DNA from: Cytobacillus firmus
Lineage (GTDB): Bacteria; Bacillota; Bacilli; Bacillales; Cytobacillaceae
NCBI RefSeq assembly: GCF_023657595.1
Contig: NZ_CP098323.1
Span: 4,364,001 to 4,428,000, forward strand
Length of the DNA: 64,000 bases
Direction of reading: 5' to 3'
In this document: positions 52,668-61,976 of the stretch, in pieces
Layout of the letters: the number at the start of each line of letters is the position of its first letter
Numbering within the stretch: position 1 is the stretch's first letter
The notes under the pieces: generated by a model
What the model was told of the DNA's origin: nothing
Databases searched by the model: none
The model's input: only the letters and a program-made list of their open reading frames with translations
Program-made: the position numbers and the translations under genes

Positions 52668-53624
52668 TTATCTCGTAACATCTTCCAGATTGCCATTCAT
52701 AAAGGACACAAGATCAGATCGAGTTGGCAAGCCTTCTGCATCGCCATTCACCATTGTTACCATTGCTCCCATAGCGTTGCCCTGCAGTACTGCTTCTTCA
52801 AGCATTTTTCCGTCCAGCAGTCCTGAAAGAACACCTGCAGCAAATGCATCACCCGCCCCAACCGGGTCAATTACCCGCTCAACCATAAAGCCTGGAATTA
52901 TCTTCACCAAACCGGATGGAGATGAAATCAGCGATCCTTCTTTTCCCAATTTCATAATGACTGTTTCAATCCCAAGATCATGAAAGTTCTCCACATATTC
53001 CTCAGGTGATAATGCGCCGAACAGAAACTCTGCTTCGGAAATGCCAGGAAGGACTATATCACTTTCAGAGGCATATTTTTTCAAAAAATGGCGTGCTTCT
53101 GCTTCATCACGCCAAATTTTCAAACGGAGGTTTGGATCAAAAACGATTTTCGTTCCATTTCCTTTTGCTATCCGGATTGCTTTTTCAAGCATTTCCCTGC
53201 ATGAGGGGCTGAGTCCTGGCGTAATGCCTGTAAGATGAAGGTACTCAGCATCTAAAATGGACTCATCCAAAAGCCAGTCGGCATTCATTCTGCTGGCCGC
53301 AGAATCTTTTCTATAATAATAGACACGCGTGTCATTCATGCGCCTGAACTCTTTAAAAAATACGCCTGTCGGCGCATTTTGATCGCGCGTCACATAGGAA
53401 ACATCCACTCCTTCGCCGCGGATGAATGACAGCATTGCATCACCAAATTCATCCTCCCCAAGACGGCTGATCCATCTCGAACGATGTCCGAGACGGCTCA
53501 ATCCGATGGCGACATTGGACTCTGCCCCGCCAAATTTCATAGAAAAAGAATGGGCATGGCGAAGCATGCCCTCCTCATTCGGTGTAAAAAGAGCCATCGT
53601 TTCCCCGATTGTTACTACATCCAT
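52668..53624 (-). CDS. kdgK: 2-keto-3-deoxygluconate kinase (PfkB family)
   Basis: A 318-residue ribokinase-fold sugar kinase. N-terminal GGAESNVAIGLSRLG, KEFRRMNDTRVYYYRKDSAA (KDG-kinase type) and the C-terminal DPVGAGDAFAAGV with the catalytic Asp. It phosphorylates 2-keto-3-deoxy-sugar acids for Eda. It begins 5 bp after the upstream FAH gene. Confidence 0.92.
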   Translation of the reverse strand: MDVVTIGETMALFTPNEEGMLRHAHSFSMKFGGAESNVAIGLSRLGHRSRWISRLGEDEFGDAMLSFIRGEGVDVSYVTRDQNAPTGVFFKEFRRMNDTRVYYYRKDSAASRMNADWLLDESILDAEYLHLTGITPGLSPSCREMLEKAIRIAKGNGTKIVFDPNLRLKIWRDEAEARHFLKKYASESDIVLPGISEAEFLFGALSPEEYVENFHDLGIETVIMKLGKEGSLISSPSGLVKIIPGFMVERVIDPVGAGDAFAAGVLSGLLDGKMLEEAVLQGNAMGAMVTMVNGDAEGLPTRSDLVSFMNGNLEDVTR

Positions 53625-53629
53625 GTCTA

Positions 53630-54514
53630 TCAGCCCTCTTTCTTCTGTGAATCACCTTTTACGGAATTGGATAGTGTTCCAATGTTTTCAATGGTAATAC
53701 TCATTTTGTCACCGTCTTTCAGCCACACCTTTGGATCCCGGCCCATTCCAACTCCTGGAGGCGTTCCTGTTGCAATTAAGTCACCCGGTCTTAGCGTCAT
53801 AGACTGCGATAAAAAGGAAATAATCTGCGGTATGGTGAATATCAGGTTGCTTGTATTGGAATCTTGCATAATTTCCCCGTTGAGTTCGAGTGAGATTGAT
53901 AGACTATGCGGATTCCCTGCTTCATCCTTTGTCACGATCACTGGTCCTGTTGGCGCAAAGGTGTCGGCTGTTTTGCCCCGGGACCACTGTCCGTCCTTAA
54001 ATTGCAGATCGCGCGCGCTAATATCATTCATGATCGTGTAGCCAAAAACATAATCGTTTGCCTCTTCTTCCGTTACCCGCTTAGCTTCCTTTCCAATGAC
54101 AACAGCAAGCTCTGCCTCAAAATCAACTTCACTTGAATTGATAGGAATCTCCACCGCGTCATGATGGCCGACGATGGCATTCGCATATTTTGAAAAGATC
54201 ACCGGTGAAGCAGGCGGCTCCATTCCGGTTTCTCTGCAATGATCAATGTAATTCAAGCCAACACAAATGATTTTTTCCGGAGCCTGCATCGGCGGAAGGA
54301 TTTTCACATCGGATATTGGAAAAACAGCCTCCTCATTGGTACCCTGGCTAATAAGCTTTTCAGCAAGCGGCAGCAGTTCTTCACTTCTTTCTATAAAGGT
54401 TTTCAGGCAGGAAGGAAATTGATTTCCGGCAAGTATTGTTAAGCTGATGGCTTTATCTCCCTGGACAACACCAATATGCTGTTGAGAATTAATCGTGAAA
54501 GCAGCAAGTTTCAT
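53630..54514 (-). CDS. Fumarylacetoacetate hydrolase-family protein
   Basis: A FAH-fold protein of about 294 residues, with ICVGLNYIDHCRETG, the metal-binding EAELAVVIGKEAK, NDISARDLQFKDGQWSRGKT and PGDLIATGTPPGVG. The family includes acylpyruvases, 2,4-diketo-3-deoxy-sugar acid hydrolases and decarboxylases. Beside a 2-hydroxyacid dehydrogenase and KDG enzymes, hydrolysis of an oxidised 2-keto-3-deoxy acid (L-fuconate/L-rhamnonate-like route) is plausible. ATG at 54514 preferred over a GTG 9 bp upstream. Confidence 0.85.
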   Translation of the reverse strand: MKLAAFTINSQQHIGVVQGDKAISLTILAGNQFPSCLKTFIERSEELLPLAEKLISQGTNEEAVFPISDVKILPPMQAPEKIICVGLNYIDHCRETGMEPPASPVIFSKYANAIVGHHDAVEIPINSSEVDFEAELAVVIGKEAKRVTEEEANDYVFGYTIMNDISARDLQFKDGQWSRGKTADTFAPTGPVIVTKDEAGNPHSLSISLELNGEIMQDSNTSNLIFTIPQIISFLSQSMTLRPGDLIATGTPPGVGMGRDPKVWLKDGDKMSITIENIGTLSNSVKGDSQKKEG

Positions 54515-54532
54515 ATTCGGCACTATCCTTTC

Positions 54533-55492
54533 TTACGTAAGGGCATAAGGTGTTTTTTCACCTTTTAAAACCTGTACGATATTTTTCGCGGCCTTTTGTC
54601 TTAGCTCCACCATGGCTTCCTCTGAATACCAGGCGCTGTGCGGAGTAATAATGACATTATCCATATGAAGAAGCGGGCTATCGATGCTAATTGGCTCTTC
54701 TTCGGCTACATCGAGAGCGGCACCTGCTATAATGCCATTTTCAAGCGCTTCTATCAGGGCCTTTTCATCAATGATCGGACCTCGTGCAGTGTTAATGATG
54801 ACAGCATTTTTCTTCATTTGGCTAAATCGGTCTGCATTTAATAAATGGAAGGTATCCTTAATTAACGGAACATGTACCGACAAATAGTCGGCTTCCCTTA
54901 TGATTTCATCCAGCTCCATTTTCTGCACTCCGGCAGATGCCATATCCTCTGCGGAAACAAAGGGATCATATGCAGCCAATTTAAAACCAAGAGGCTTTAC
55001 CTTTTCAATAAACCTTCGTGGAATGCGCCCGAATCCAAGAACCCCTACTGTTTGGCTGTTAAAACGGTGAATAGGGACACAGGCTTTGAAATCCCAGTTT
55101 CCTTTTTTCACTTCATTATTTAATAGAGTCACTTTACGGGCCCATGATAAAAGAAGAGCCAGTGCATGGTTTGATACCTCTTCCATCCCATAATCAGGGA
55201 CGTTAGCAACGGTAATGCCCTTTTCATTGGCTGCATCTAAATCAATCGTGTTCACACCAACACCATAGCGGGAAATCACCTTGGCATTCTCAAGGGATTC
55301 TATTACACGTCTGGAGATTGGCGCGTATTGATTTAAAATGGCGTCTGCATATTTGGCCTGCTCGGCCACCTCATCTTCCGTTTTGCACTGCGCTTTGACG
55401 AATTCAATATCAAGACCGCTTTCTTTAAATACGTCTTCCTCATATTTGAGATTTTCAAATTCATAGTCTGTTAAAAGTACTTTAAATGCCAT
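54533..55492 (-). CDS. D-isomer-specific 2-hydroxyacid dehydrogenase (CtBP-like)
   Basis: A 319-residue NAD-dependent dehydrogenase with catalytic Arg (NTARGPIID), Glu (AEEEP region) and His (TPHSAWYS). The dinucleotide loop reads GVLGFGRIPRRF, with Pro where the third glycine is usual. Closest in pattern to C-terminal-binding-protein/phosphoglycerate-dehydrogenase-like enzymes found in sugar-acid operons. Likely reduces or oxidises a 2-keto/2-hydroxy sugar acid. AGGGGTGAAAAGA precedes the ATG. Confidence 0.87.
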   Translation of the reverse strand: MAFKVLLTDYEFENLKYEEDVFKESGLDIEFVKAQCKTEDEVAEQAKYADAILNQYAPISRRVIESLENAKVISRYGVGVNTIDLDAANEKGITVANVPDYGMEEVSNHALALLLSWARKVTLLNNEVKKGNWDFKACVPIHRFNSQTVGVLGFGRIPRRFIEKVKPLGFKLAAYDPFVSAEDMASAGVQKMELDEIIREADYLSVHVPLIKDTFHLLNADRFSQMKKNAVIINTARGPIIDEKALIEALENGIIAGAALDVAEEEPISIDSPLLHMDNVIITPHSAWYSEEAMVELRQKAAKNIVQVLKGEKTPYALT

Positions 55493-55520
55493 TCTTTTCA
55501 CCCCTGGAATAATAGTAAGA

Positions 55521-55556
55521 AATCCCTGGAACGGATTGGAACCGTTCAGGGATTGA
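55521..55556 (-). terminator. Hairpin between the TIM-barrel-like gene and the dehydrogenase gene
   Basis: AATCCCTG-AACGG / CCGTT-CCAGGGATT stem on the minus strand, followed by TCTTACTATTATT. May reduce expression of the downstream half of the operon. Confidence 0.6.
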
Positions 55557-55559
55557 AAA

Positions 55560-56507
55560 TTATTTAGCTAGCGTTTTTTCAGCCTTCGGAACCCCAAGCC
55601 CTTCTGCACCAAGCTTTGAAGTAACAGCTTCCGGATAGTAGCGTTCAATCATTTGAATACCAATAGAAGCACGTCGTACACGCTCTTTTACGAGTGAGAT
55701 ATTCGTGCTTTCCCATTGCTTTCCGGAAGGATACACATCCGGGTGATTGCGAAGGCCAAATTTAATATAAACTGGAGCGAGCACCCGAATGATTTCCGGG
55801 ATTTCGTAGTAGCGCAGGAAACCGCCGAAATTATCCGGAACCTCCACGTACAAATCAATCGGAATATCAATGGCCTGGCGGATGGCAGCAAGCTTTGCGA
55901 GCGGTAAGGCGGAAGGTACATTATACGTATCTGCTCCGATATCCTGCATCAGTTTTACTGAAACAGGGTTTGCCGAGCCCATTTGCACAGATACCTTTAC
56001 TACGAAGTCTTCTGGGAGCTGGCCCTTTTTCTTCATTTCTTTTGTTAATAGAAGAAGTCCTTCATCAGCTACAAGTGCGCCTCTCAAGCCCAGTTCAGCA
56101 CCGCGCTTTAAATCCTCCATGGCATAAACAAGCTGATCCGCTCCCTCGTGGCGAAGCGCCTGTGATTTGCCCCCCGATGTAAACGGAGCAGCACTGATAT
56201 CCCATGTACCTCGCGGACCAACGAATAAGCTCAGCTCCATTCCGCGCTCTGCAGTCAGCTCGCACATTTCTTTGATTTCCTCATCTGTTTGAAGCATAAT
56301 TCCGCTTCCCTGTGAGACACGGTGAATCGTCAAGCCAAGGCGATCGATTTCTTCAAGCGTGGCTTTTAACGCTTCAGGCCCTTCAACGCTTGGAATCTCA
56401 ACCCGGTATTGTGCACCGTCGGGGAATCTTTTTGCCGATGTCGGCAATTCTTGAAAATCGCTGGATGGGTAGCCTAATTGTTCAAGCAATTCGCGGGATT
56501 CTTTCAT
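55560..56507 (-). CDS. Probable TIM-barrel protein of unassigned function in the sugar-acid cluster
   Basis: A 315-residue protein that I cannot assign to a characterised enzyme. Alternating strand/helix pattern (LSLFVGPRG, LRGALVADEGLLLL, VKVSVQMGSANP, GADTYNVPSALPLAKLAAIR, IDLYVEVPDN, VYIKFGLRNHPD) suggests a TIM barrel, and the LAKLAAIRQAI / KFGLRNHPD region is reminiscent of U32-peptidase-like proteins. Its stop overlaps the DapA-type gene start (ATGA), so it is coupled to a lyase and probably works on a sugar-acid intermediate. Confidence 0.6.
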   Translation of the reverse strand: MKESRELLEQLGYPSSDFQELPTSAKRFPDGAQYRVEIPSVEGPEALKATLEEIDRLGLTIHRVSQGSGIMLQTDEEIKEMCELTAERGMELSLFVGPRGTWDISAAPFTSGGKSQALRHEGADQLVYAMEDLKRGAELGLRGALVADEGLLLLTKEMKKKGQLPEDFVVKVSVQMGSANPVSVKLMQDIGADTYNVPSALPLAKLAAIRQAIDIPIDLYVEVPDNFGGFLRYYEIPEIIRVLAPVYIKFGLRNHPDVYPSGKQWESTNISLVKERVRRASIGIQMIERYYPEAVTSKLGAEGLGVPKAEKTLAK

Positions 56508-57415
56508 AATTGGACGCCTTCTTTCGTTTCAATAGTTTTTAATAAACTTCGAACATTTTCACGTAAATCGGCAGGGTATACATCAAACGGAACACGATGC
56601 CCTGCTGCTGTTTCAAACCATCGCTGATGAACAGCTTCTTTCATCGTTGTAAAAAAGGTCGGGCAATACGTATAAACATCCATTAGCCTGGAGATTTGCT
56701 GGTGGTTAGTCCGGGCTTCGGCTAAATCCCCTCTTTGATAAGATTCATATAAATCCACTGAGACCTCTGGAGCAAATACAGCACTGCCATTGATGCTGCC
56801 AGCGGCGCCAATCATCAGGGCCGGGAGCATATGCTCGTCAAAGGCTGAGAAAACAAGGAAATCAGGACGGACCTTTTTCACTTCTGTAATTATCTGCCGA
56901 ATATGGCCAAAATCACCGACAGTTTCTTTAATGCCAGAAATGTTCGGATAGTCTTTGGCCAATTTGACGATTAGCTCAACCGGCAAATTTTGGCCGGTTA
57001 ATTGCGGGATATTGTAAATAAACACAGGGAGCTCTGTATGATTGGCAACTGTTGAATAAAAGCGATAAAGCTGATCATCTGAAAGCTTCCAATAGTAAGG
57101 GCTGACAACAAGCACACCATCTGCTCCCTGTTCCTCTGCATAAGAAGTCAGTTCAAGGACTTCCTTAAGAGCTGTATGGCCCACACCAACCATAACTTTT
57201 ACGCGCCCATGGATATGTTTAATCATTTCCCTGACATAAAGCTTCCGCTCTTCGATGGAAAGAGAAGAAAACTCACCTGAGCTGCCCATCAGCAATATCC
57301 CATGAATATTCTGAGAAATCAGCTTATCAAGATACCTTCTATTCAGCTCCAAATCCAAATTTCCCGCTTCATCAAATAAAGTGACAACCGGGGGAATAAT
57401 TCCATGAAAGCTCAT
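56504..57415 (-). CDS. DapA-family lyase (KDG aldolase or keto-deoxy acid dehydratase)
   Basis: A 303-residue class I lyase of the DHDPS/NAL family: GSSGEFSSLSIEER, Tyr in YNIPQLTGQ and the Schiff-base Lys in SGIKETVGD. Real DapA is unlikely, given the catabolic neighbours. Candidates are 2-keto-3-deoxygluconate aldolase or a 5-keto-4-deoxyglucarate-type dehydratase that would feed the aldehyde dehydrogenase. GAGGAAATCGA precedes the ATG. Confidence 0.85.
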   Translation of the reverse strand: MSFHGIIPPVVTLFDEAGNLDLELNRRYLDKLISQNIHGILLMGSSGEFSSLSIEERKLYVREMIKHIHGRVKVMVGVGHTALKEVLELTSYAEEQGADGVLVVSPYYWKLSDDQLYRFYSTVANHTELPVFIYNIPQLTGQNLPVELIVKLAKDYPNISGIKETVGDFGHIRQIITEVKKVRPDFLVFSAFDEHMLPALMIGAAGSINGSAVFAPEVSVDLYESYQRGDLAEARTNHQQISRLMDVYTYCPTFFTTMKEAVHQRWFETAAGHRVPFDVYPADLRENVRSLLKTIETKEGVQL

Positions 57416-57431
57416 TCGATTTCCTCCTCAT

Positions 57432-58580
57432 TTACCATTCGGCAATGCTGCCATCTTCATGGCGCCAAATAGGATTTTTCCAATCATGTCCGGCTTCCGC
57501 TGCCTGCTTTACTTTTTCCTCGTTAATCTCTATACCTAGTCCAGGCTGATCCGGAATGTTTACATAGCCATCTTTATAGGCGAATACTTCAGGATTATTA
57601 ATATAATCGAGAATGTCCATTCCCTGGTTATAGTGAATGCCCAGGCTTTGTTCCTGGATGATGAAATTTGGAGTAGAAGCATCCAGATGAACCGAAGATG
57701 CCAGTGTCATTGGTCCAAGAGGACAATGCGGTGCAATCGACACATCATACGCCTCAGCCATTGCGGCAATTTTCTTTCCTTCCAGAATACCGCCTGTGTG
57801 CGAAAGGTCAGGCTGGATAATATCTACATATCCGTCCTGCAGAAGCTGCTTGAATCCCCAGCGTGTATACATCCTTTCACCGGTGGCAATTGGACAGGTT
57901 GTATGCAGGGCAATCTCACGCAGAGCCTCATTATTTTCCGGAAGCACCGGTTCTTCAATGAACATTGGGCGATATGGCTCCAGCTCTTTCACTAATGTTT
58001 TGGCCATGGTTTTATGAACGCGGCCATGAAAATCAACCCCTATGCCGAAGTCCTTGCCGAGTGCCTCACGAATGGAAGCCACACGCTCAATAACCGCTTC
58101 CACTTTTGAAAAGCTGTCTATGTAGTTCATTTCTTCAGAGGCATTCATCTTAATCGCTTGAAAGCCCTGTTCCTGCTTTACTTTTGCTTCCGCAGCAACT
58201 TCAGCCGGCCGGTCCCCTCCGATCCAGGAATACACTTTAATCTTCTGGCGCGCTTTGCCCCCGAGCATTTCATAGACTGGTATATTGTAATACTTGCCTT
58301 TAATATCCCAGAGCGCCTGCTCGATCCCGGAGATCGCACTCATCAAAATTGGGCCGCCACGGTAAAAACCGCCACGGTACAATGTTTGCCATATATCTTC
58401 AATGTCATTAGGATTGCGGCCAATGATATAATCTGACAGTTCATTGACAGCTGCCTTCACGGTTTCAGCGCGCCCTTCAACAACAGGCTCTCCCCAGCCG
58501 GAGATGCCTTCATCTGTTTCAATCTTTAAAAACAGCCAGCGCGGCGGAACTTTATATAATGAAAGTTTCGTAATTTTCAT
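57432..58580 (-). CDS. dgoD: Galactonate dehydratase-type enolase-superfamily enzyme
   Basis: A 382-residue mandelate-racemase-family dehydratase, the same length as E. coli DgoD. N-terminal [20 protein letters not shown] and [16 protein letters not shown], substrate loop [20 protein letters not shown], metal ligands in [19 protein letters not shown] and [10 protein letters not shown], and the C-terminal IAPHCPLGP. The product would be 2-keto-3-deoxygalactonate or its epimer. A GAGGTG site precedes the ATG. Confidence 0.88.
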   Translation of the reverse strand: MKITKLSLYKVPPRWLFLKIETDEGISGWGEPVVEGRAETVKAAVNELSDYIIGRNPNDIEDIWQTLYRGGFYRGGPILMSAISGIEQALWDIKGKYYNIPVYEMLGGKARQKIKVYSWIGGDRPAEVAAEAKVKQEQGFQAIKMNASEEMNYIDSFSKVEAVIERVASIREALGKDFGIGVDFHGRVHKTMAKTLVKELEPYRPMFIEEPVLPENNEALREIALHTTCPIATGERMYTRWGFKQLLQDGYVDIIQPDLSHTGGILEGKKIAAMAEAYDVSIAPHCPLGPMTLASSVHLDASTPNFIIQEQSLGIHYNQGMDILDYINNPEVFAYKDGYVNIPDQPGLGIEINEEKVKQAAEAGHDWKNPIWRHEDGSIAEW

Positions 58581-58604
58581 ATGGGCACCTCGCAACTTTT
58601 TTAT

Positions 58605-58642
58605 AAAAAGGAGATTTCTATTTTGGAAATCTCCTTTTTAGG
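58605..58642. terminator. Terminator between ALDH gene and dgoD
   Basis: AAAAAGGAGATTTC / GAAATCTCCTTTTT, a perfect 14-bp stem with T-runs on both strands. It divides the cluster into two transcription units unless read through. Confidence 0.85.
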
Positions 58643-58670
58643 TTTGAATGGTTTTCCTCAATTAGCCGGT

Positions 58671-60137
58671 TTAAGAGCCCTTTATGAAAACTGTTTTAAT
58701 GGCTGTATAGAATTCTTTTGCAGCTTCACCTTGTTCACGTGAGCCTGTACTTGAAGCCTTCATTCCGCCAAATGGCGCCTGAAGTTCTACACCGGCGCTT
58801 TCCGCATTGATCCGGACGAGACCCGCTTCAATTTCATCGATGAATTCCAGGATCGAGCTGATATCGGAAGTAAAGATCGATGCACTCAATCCATATTTTG
58901 TATTGTTTGCCACTTCGATTGCTTCTTCCAGGTCAACGGCTCTAATAAGAGCAATCACTGGCCCGAAAATCTCTTCCTGTGCAATCGTCATGTCTGGTGT
59001 CACTTCTTCAAAAATCGCCGGTTTTACGAAGAAGCCTTTATCATATTCTCCGCCTGTAAGTACTTCGCCGCCATGAACCAGTCTGGCTCCTTCATTTTTA
59101 CCGATTTCAACGTACTTATTGAATGTGTTGAATTGGCTTTCGCTTGCACAAGGCCCCATCCAGATGCCTTCTTCAAGGCCGTTTCCGACTGTGATTTTTT
59201 CAGAAGCTTCGATAAGCTTTTGCTTGAATTCGTTATAAACATCGGCTTCTACGATAACGCGGCTTGAAGCCGTACATTTTTGTCCAGATGAGCGGAATCC
59301 GCCGCTGATGACCGCTTCAACAGCCTGGTCAAGGTTGGCATTTTTCGCAACAATAACAGGGTTCTTTCCGCCCATTTCAAGCTGGAATTTGATTCCGCGC
59401 GCAGCAGCTGCTTTCGCTACGCTTTGTCCGACACTTTCTGACCCTGTAAAAGTAATGGCATTCAATTTAGGATGATCGATCAATCCCTGGCCAATCTCAG
59501 AGCCTGAACCCGTTACAAAATTTAAGACACCTTCAGGGAAGCCGGCCTCTGCAAAGCACTCGACCACCTTAGCAGCAGTGACAGCCGCTTCGCTCGCAGG
59601 CTTGAATACAACTGTATTTCCGTACACAAGGGCAGGCGCGATTTTCCAGATTGGAATCGCAACCGGGAAATTCCAGGGAGTGATAACACCTACAACCCCA
59701 AGGGGAGCACGCTTTGTGAACATAAGGGCATCTTTATCAGTTGATGGAATCACGTCCCCCTCTTTGCGCATTCCTTCTCCTGCATAATAACGGAGGATGG
59801 CGATACCTCGGGCTGTTTCTCCTTTTGCTTCAGGAAGGGTCTTTCCCATTTCCCTTGTCATGCTTTCCGCAATTTCATCCAGCCTAGATTCCAGGATGTT
59901 TGCTGTCTGGAACAATAGCTGTCCTCTTGCCGCCTGGCCAAGCTTGCGCCATGCTTTCTTCGCATTGAATGCCGCTTCTACAGCCTGGTTCAGCTCTTCT
60001 TCAGTAGATTTTTGAACGTAGCCGACTGCTTCCTTTGTAGCAGGGTTAATGCTTTCAATAACATTACCGGATGCGGATTCTTTCCATTCGTTATTAATGA
60101 AGTTGCTGTATGTTTTTGTTTCGATTGTCGTTTTCAT
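58671..60137 (-). CDS. Aldehyde dehydrogenase, probably alpha-ketoglutarate semialdehyde type
   Basis: A 488-residue NAD(P)-dependent [33 protein letters not shown], Glu in [11 protein letters not shown] and the catalytic Cys in [13 protein letters not shown]. Closest by pattern to YcbD/GucD, which oxidises alpha-ketoglutarate semialdehyde in glucarate and pentonate catabolism. The upstream FAH-type dehydratase and UxaA genes fit that. AGGAGAGATTATAGC precedes the ATG. Confidence 0.88.
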   Translation of the reverse strand: MKTTIETKTYSNFINNEWKESASGNVIESINPATKEAVGYVQKSTEEELNQAVEAAFNAKKAWRKLGQAARGQLLFQTANILESRLDEIAESMTREMGKTLPEAKGETARGIAILRYYAGEGMRKEGDVIPSTDKDALMFTKRAPLGVVGVITPWNFPVAIPIWKIAPALVYGNTVVFKPASEAAVTAAKVVECFAEAGFPEGVLNFVTGSGSEIGQGLIDHPKLNAITFTGSESVGQSVAKAAAARGIKFQLEMGGKNPVIVAKNANLDQAVEAVISGGFRSSGQKCTASSRVIVEADVYNEFKQKLIEASEKITVGNGLEEGIWMGPCASESQFNTFNKYVEIGKNEGARLVHGGEVLTGGEYDKGFFVKPAIFEEVTPDMTIAQEEIFGPVIALIRAVDLEEAIEVANNTKYGLSASIFTSDISSILEFIDEIEAGLVRINAESAGVELQAPFGGMKASSTGSREQGEAAKEFYTAIKTVFIKGS

Positions 60138-60315
60138 GCTATAATCTCTCCTTTTTAATAGGCTTTTTTAGCTCCTATAAACTTGCCTGTTGATATCTGC
60201 TTCATGGGCTCTGCCAACTATTGGCGGTCTGACGTTCGGCGCATTTGGGTCTGCGGGTCTTTGGATGCTGAAATAACCCTGCAAATATGAACCAAATTTG
60301 AGTTTCTGCAGAATA

Positions 60316-60499
60316 CCGTTGGCCGGTAAATCCGGTGGTTTGGCCGGTATTTTTCTAATTTCGGCCGGTAAATGCCCTGGTTTGGCCGGTATTTTTCTAA
60401 AAATGGCCGGTAAATGTTACCCTGCCCGCTAATTCGAGTTAGAAAATCTTGTAATTTCGTTCATTTAGCCGATTTTTTCTAATTTCAGCCGGTAACTGC
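60316..60499. repeat. 21-bp-phased GGCCGGTA tandem array
   Basis: GGCCGGTA recurs at 60321, 60342, 60363, 60384 and 60405, exactly 21 bp apart, alternating two unit types (GGCCGGTAAATnnnnnGGTTT and GGCCGGTATTTTTCTAAnnn, a 42-bp super-repeat). More degenerate units follow to about 60495. The gap 60138-60510 holds this array and otherwise nothing I can identify. Confidence 0.8.
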
Positions 60500-60510
60500 A
60501 GAACCTCTTA

Positions 60511-61692
60511 TTAAAATGTTGGACCAATACGCCAAATTCCGAAGTCATGCTGCTTCAATATTTCCGCTTTTGTCAATTTGCCATTTGCGACAGCCTGGAT
60601 TTCCTTCATGATCCGTCCGCCGACTTCTCCGACTGTTTCTTTGCCGTCAACGATGGTTCCGGCATCAAGATCCATGTTTTCGTTCATGCGTTCGAACATT
60701 GGTGTGTTTGTCGAGATTTTAATAACAGGGGCAATCGGCGATCCGGTTGGTGTTCCGCGCCCGCTGGTGAAAAGAACGATTTGTGCTCCGCCTGCAACCA
60801 TACCCGTTAGCTGTTCAATATCATGGCCCGGGGTATCCATCCAGACCAGCCCTTTTTTGGTTGGCCTTTCTGCATAGTCAATCACTTCTTCCAAACGTGT
60901 CGAGCCTGACTTTGTTGCAGCTCCAAGCGACTTTTCTTCAAGAGAGCTCAATCCGCCCTCAATGTTGCCCGGGCTTGGATTGCCGGTACGGATATCAACA
61001 CCCATCTGGATGGAGCGGTTTTCCATCATTTTAATGACGGCATACGCTTTTTTTGCGACCGAATCATTAGCTGCACGGTTGGCCAGCAAATGCTCTGCAC
61101 CGATTAATTCAGTTGTTTCAGCTAAAATGGCGGTGCCGCCCTGTTCAACCAGCATGTCGCTTGTACGCCCGACAGCCGGGTTTGCCGAAAGGCCGGAGCA
61201 TGCATCAGAGCCCCCACATTCTGTACCGACAATCAATTCGCTGAAATCACATAGCTCACGCTGCACCATAGATGCATCCTGAACCATTTTCACCGCAATT
61301 TTAGCCACCTCGGCAATGGTTTGAAGTGTGCCGCCATGTTCCTGTATCGATACGGTCTCGACCGGCTTGCCGCATTTGGCAATTTCGTCGCCGATACGGT
61401 GTGCCTGATGGGTTTCACAGCCTAAGCCGAGAACAATCACACCGTAAACATTTGGGTTCATTCCCATTCCGGCATATGTTCTGGCCGTCTGGTCATAATC
61501 GGTTCCAACCTGTGCACAGCCATGCTGGTGTATGAATGTAACCGTTCCGCTTACAAGCTCCGTCACCCGCTGTGCCGTTTGCGTTGCACAAGTAATCGTA
61601 GGCAGGATCAGCACATGGTTTCTTACTCCAACACGGCCATCAGGACGGCGGTAACCCCAAAACTGAAGTTTTTCATTGAACAATCTTGTCAC
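60511..61692 (-). CDS. UxaA-type dehydratase, large (C-terminal) subunit
   Basis: A 393-residue UxaA/GarD large domain: FWGYRRPDGRVGVRNHVLIL, HQHGCAQVGTDYDQT, LGLGCETHQAHRI, TECGGSDACSG and DTPGHDIEQLTGMVAGG, with conserved cysteines expected to bind iron. Such enzymes dehydrate altronate, galactarate or related acids; the split form also occurs in sulfolactate sulfo-lyase (SuyAB). A GTG start just after GAGGAAGGG overlaps the small-subunit gene by 20 nt. Confidence 0.87.
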   Translation of the reverse strand: MTRLFNEKLQFWGYRRPDGRVGVRNHVLILPTITCATQTAQRVTELVSGTVTFIHQHGCAQVGTDYDQTARTYAGMGMNPNVYGVIVLGLGCETHQAHRIGDEIAKCGKPVETVSIQEHGGTLQTIAEVAKIAVKMVQDASMVQRELCDFSELIVGTECGGSDACSGLSANPAVGRTSDMLVEQGGTAILAETTELIGAEHLLANRAANDSVAKKAYAVIKMMENRSIQMGVDIRTGNPSPGNIEGGLSSLEEKSLGAATKSGSTRLEEVIDYAERPTKKGLVWMDTPGHDIEQLTGMVAGGAQIVLFTSGRGTPTGSPIAPVIKISTNTPMFERMNENMDLDAGTIVDGKETVGEVGGRIMKEIQAVANGKLTKAEILKQHDFGIWRIGPTF

Positions 61693-61972
61693 CCCTTCCT
61701 CTTTTGCCTTCAAGGTTATGAACATGCACATGTTCTCCGGCATCGATCGGGGCGACTGCCGCCCCGATTACCTCACCATATTTAATAATGTCGTCTCCCT
61801 GGGGAATGGCCCGGACTGCAAATTTATGGCCAAAGCGGATAGGCTCAAGAATTCTGACTGTTTTTTCGATGCCCTCTGTTTTAACAATCACTTCCGCTCC
61901 CGCAGGTATATCGGAAAGAGCTACAGCTACACTATCCTTTTCATTTAAAAAAAGTGTCTTGTACTCACTCAT
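61673..61972 (-). CDS. UxaA-type dehydratase, small SAF-domain subunit
   Basis: A 99-residue SAF domain (SVAVALSDIPAGAEV, GHKFAVRAIPQGDDIIKYGEVIG) that corresponds to the N-terminal part of UxaA/GarD or to SuyA. GGGGTGAGGAA precedes the ATG, 4 bp after the FAH-type gene stop. Encodes the partner of the large subunit. Confidence 0.88.
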   Translation of the reverse strand: MSEYKTLFLNEKDSVAVALSDIPAGAEVIVKTEGIEKTVRILEPIRFGHKFAVRAIPQGDDIIKYGEVIGAAVAPIDAGEHVHVHNLEGKRGRGDKIVQ

Positions 61973-61976
61973 TTCC

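Noticed and set aside
56504..57415. dapA for lysine synthesis
   Set aside because: Family match only; neighbours are sugar-acid catabolic genes and no lysine or dipicolinate genes are adjacent.
60240..60460. Minus-strand YRPxLEK heptapeptide frame over the GGCCGGTA array
   Set aside because: No start codon with a site; openness follows from the 21-bp period being a multiple of three.
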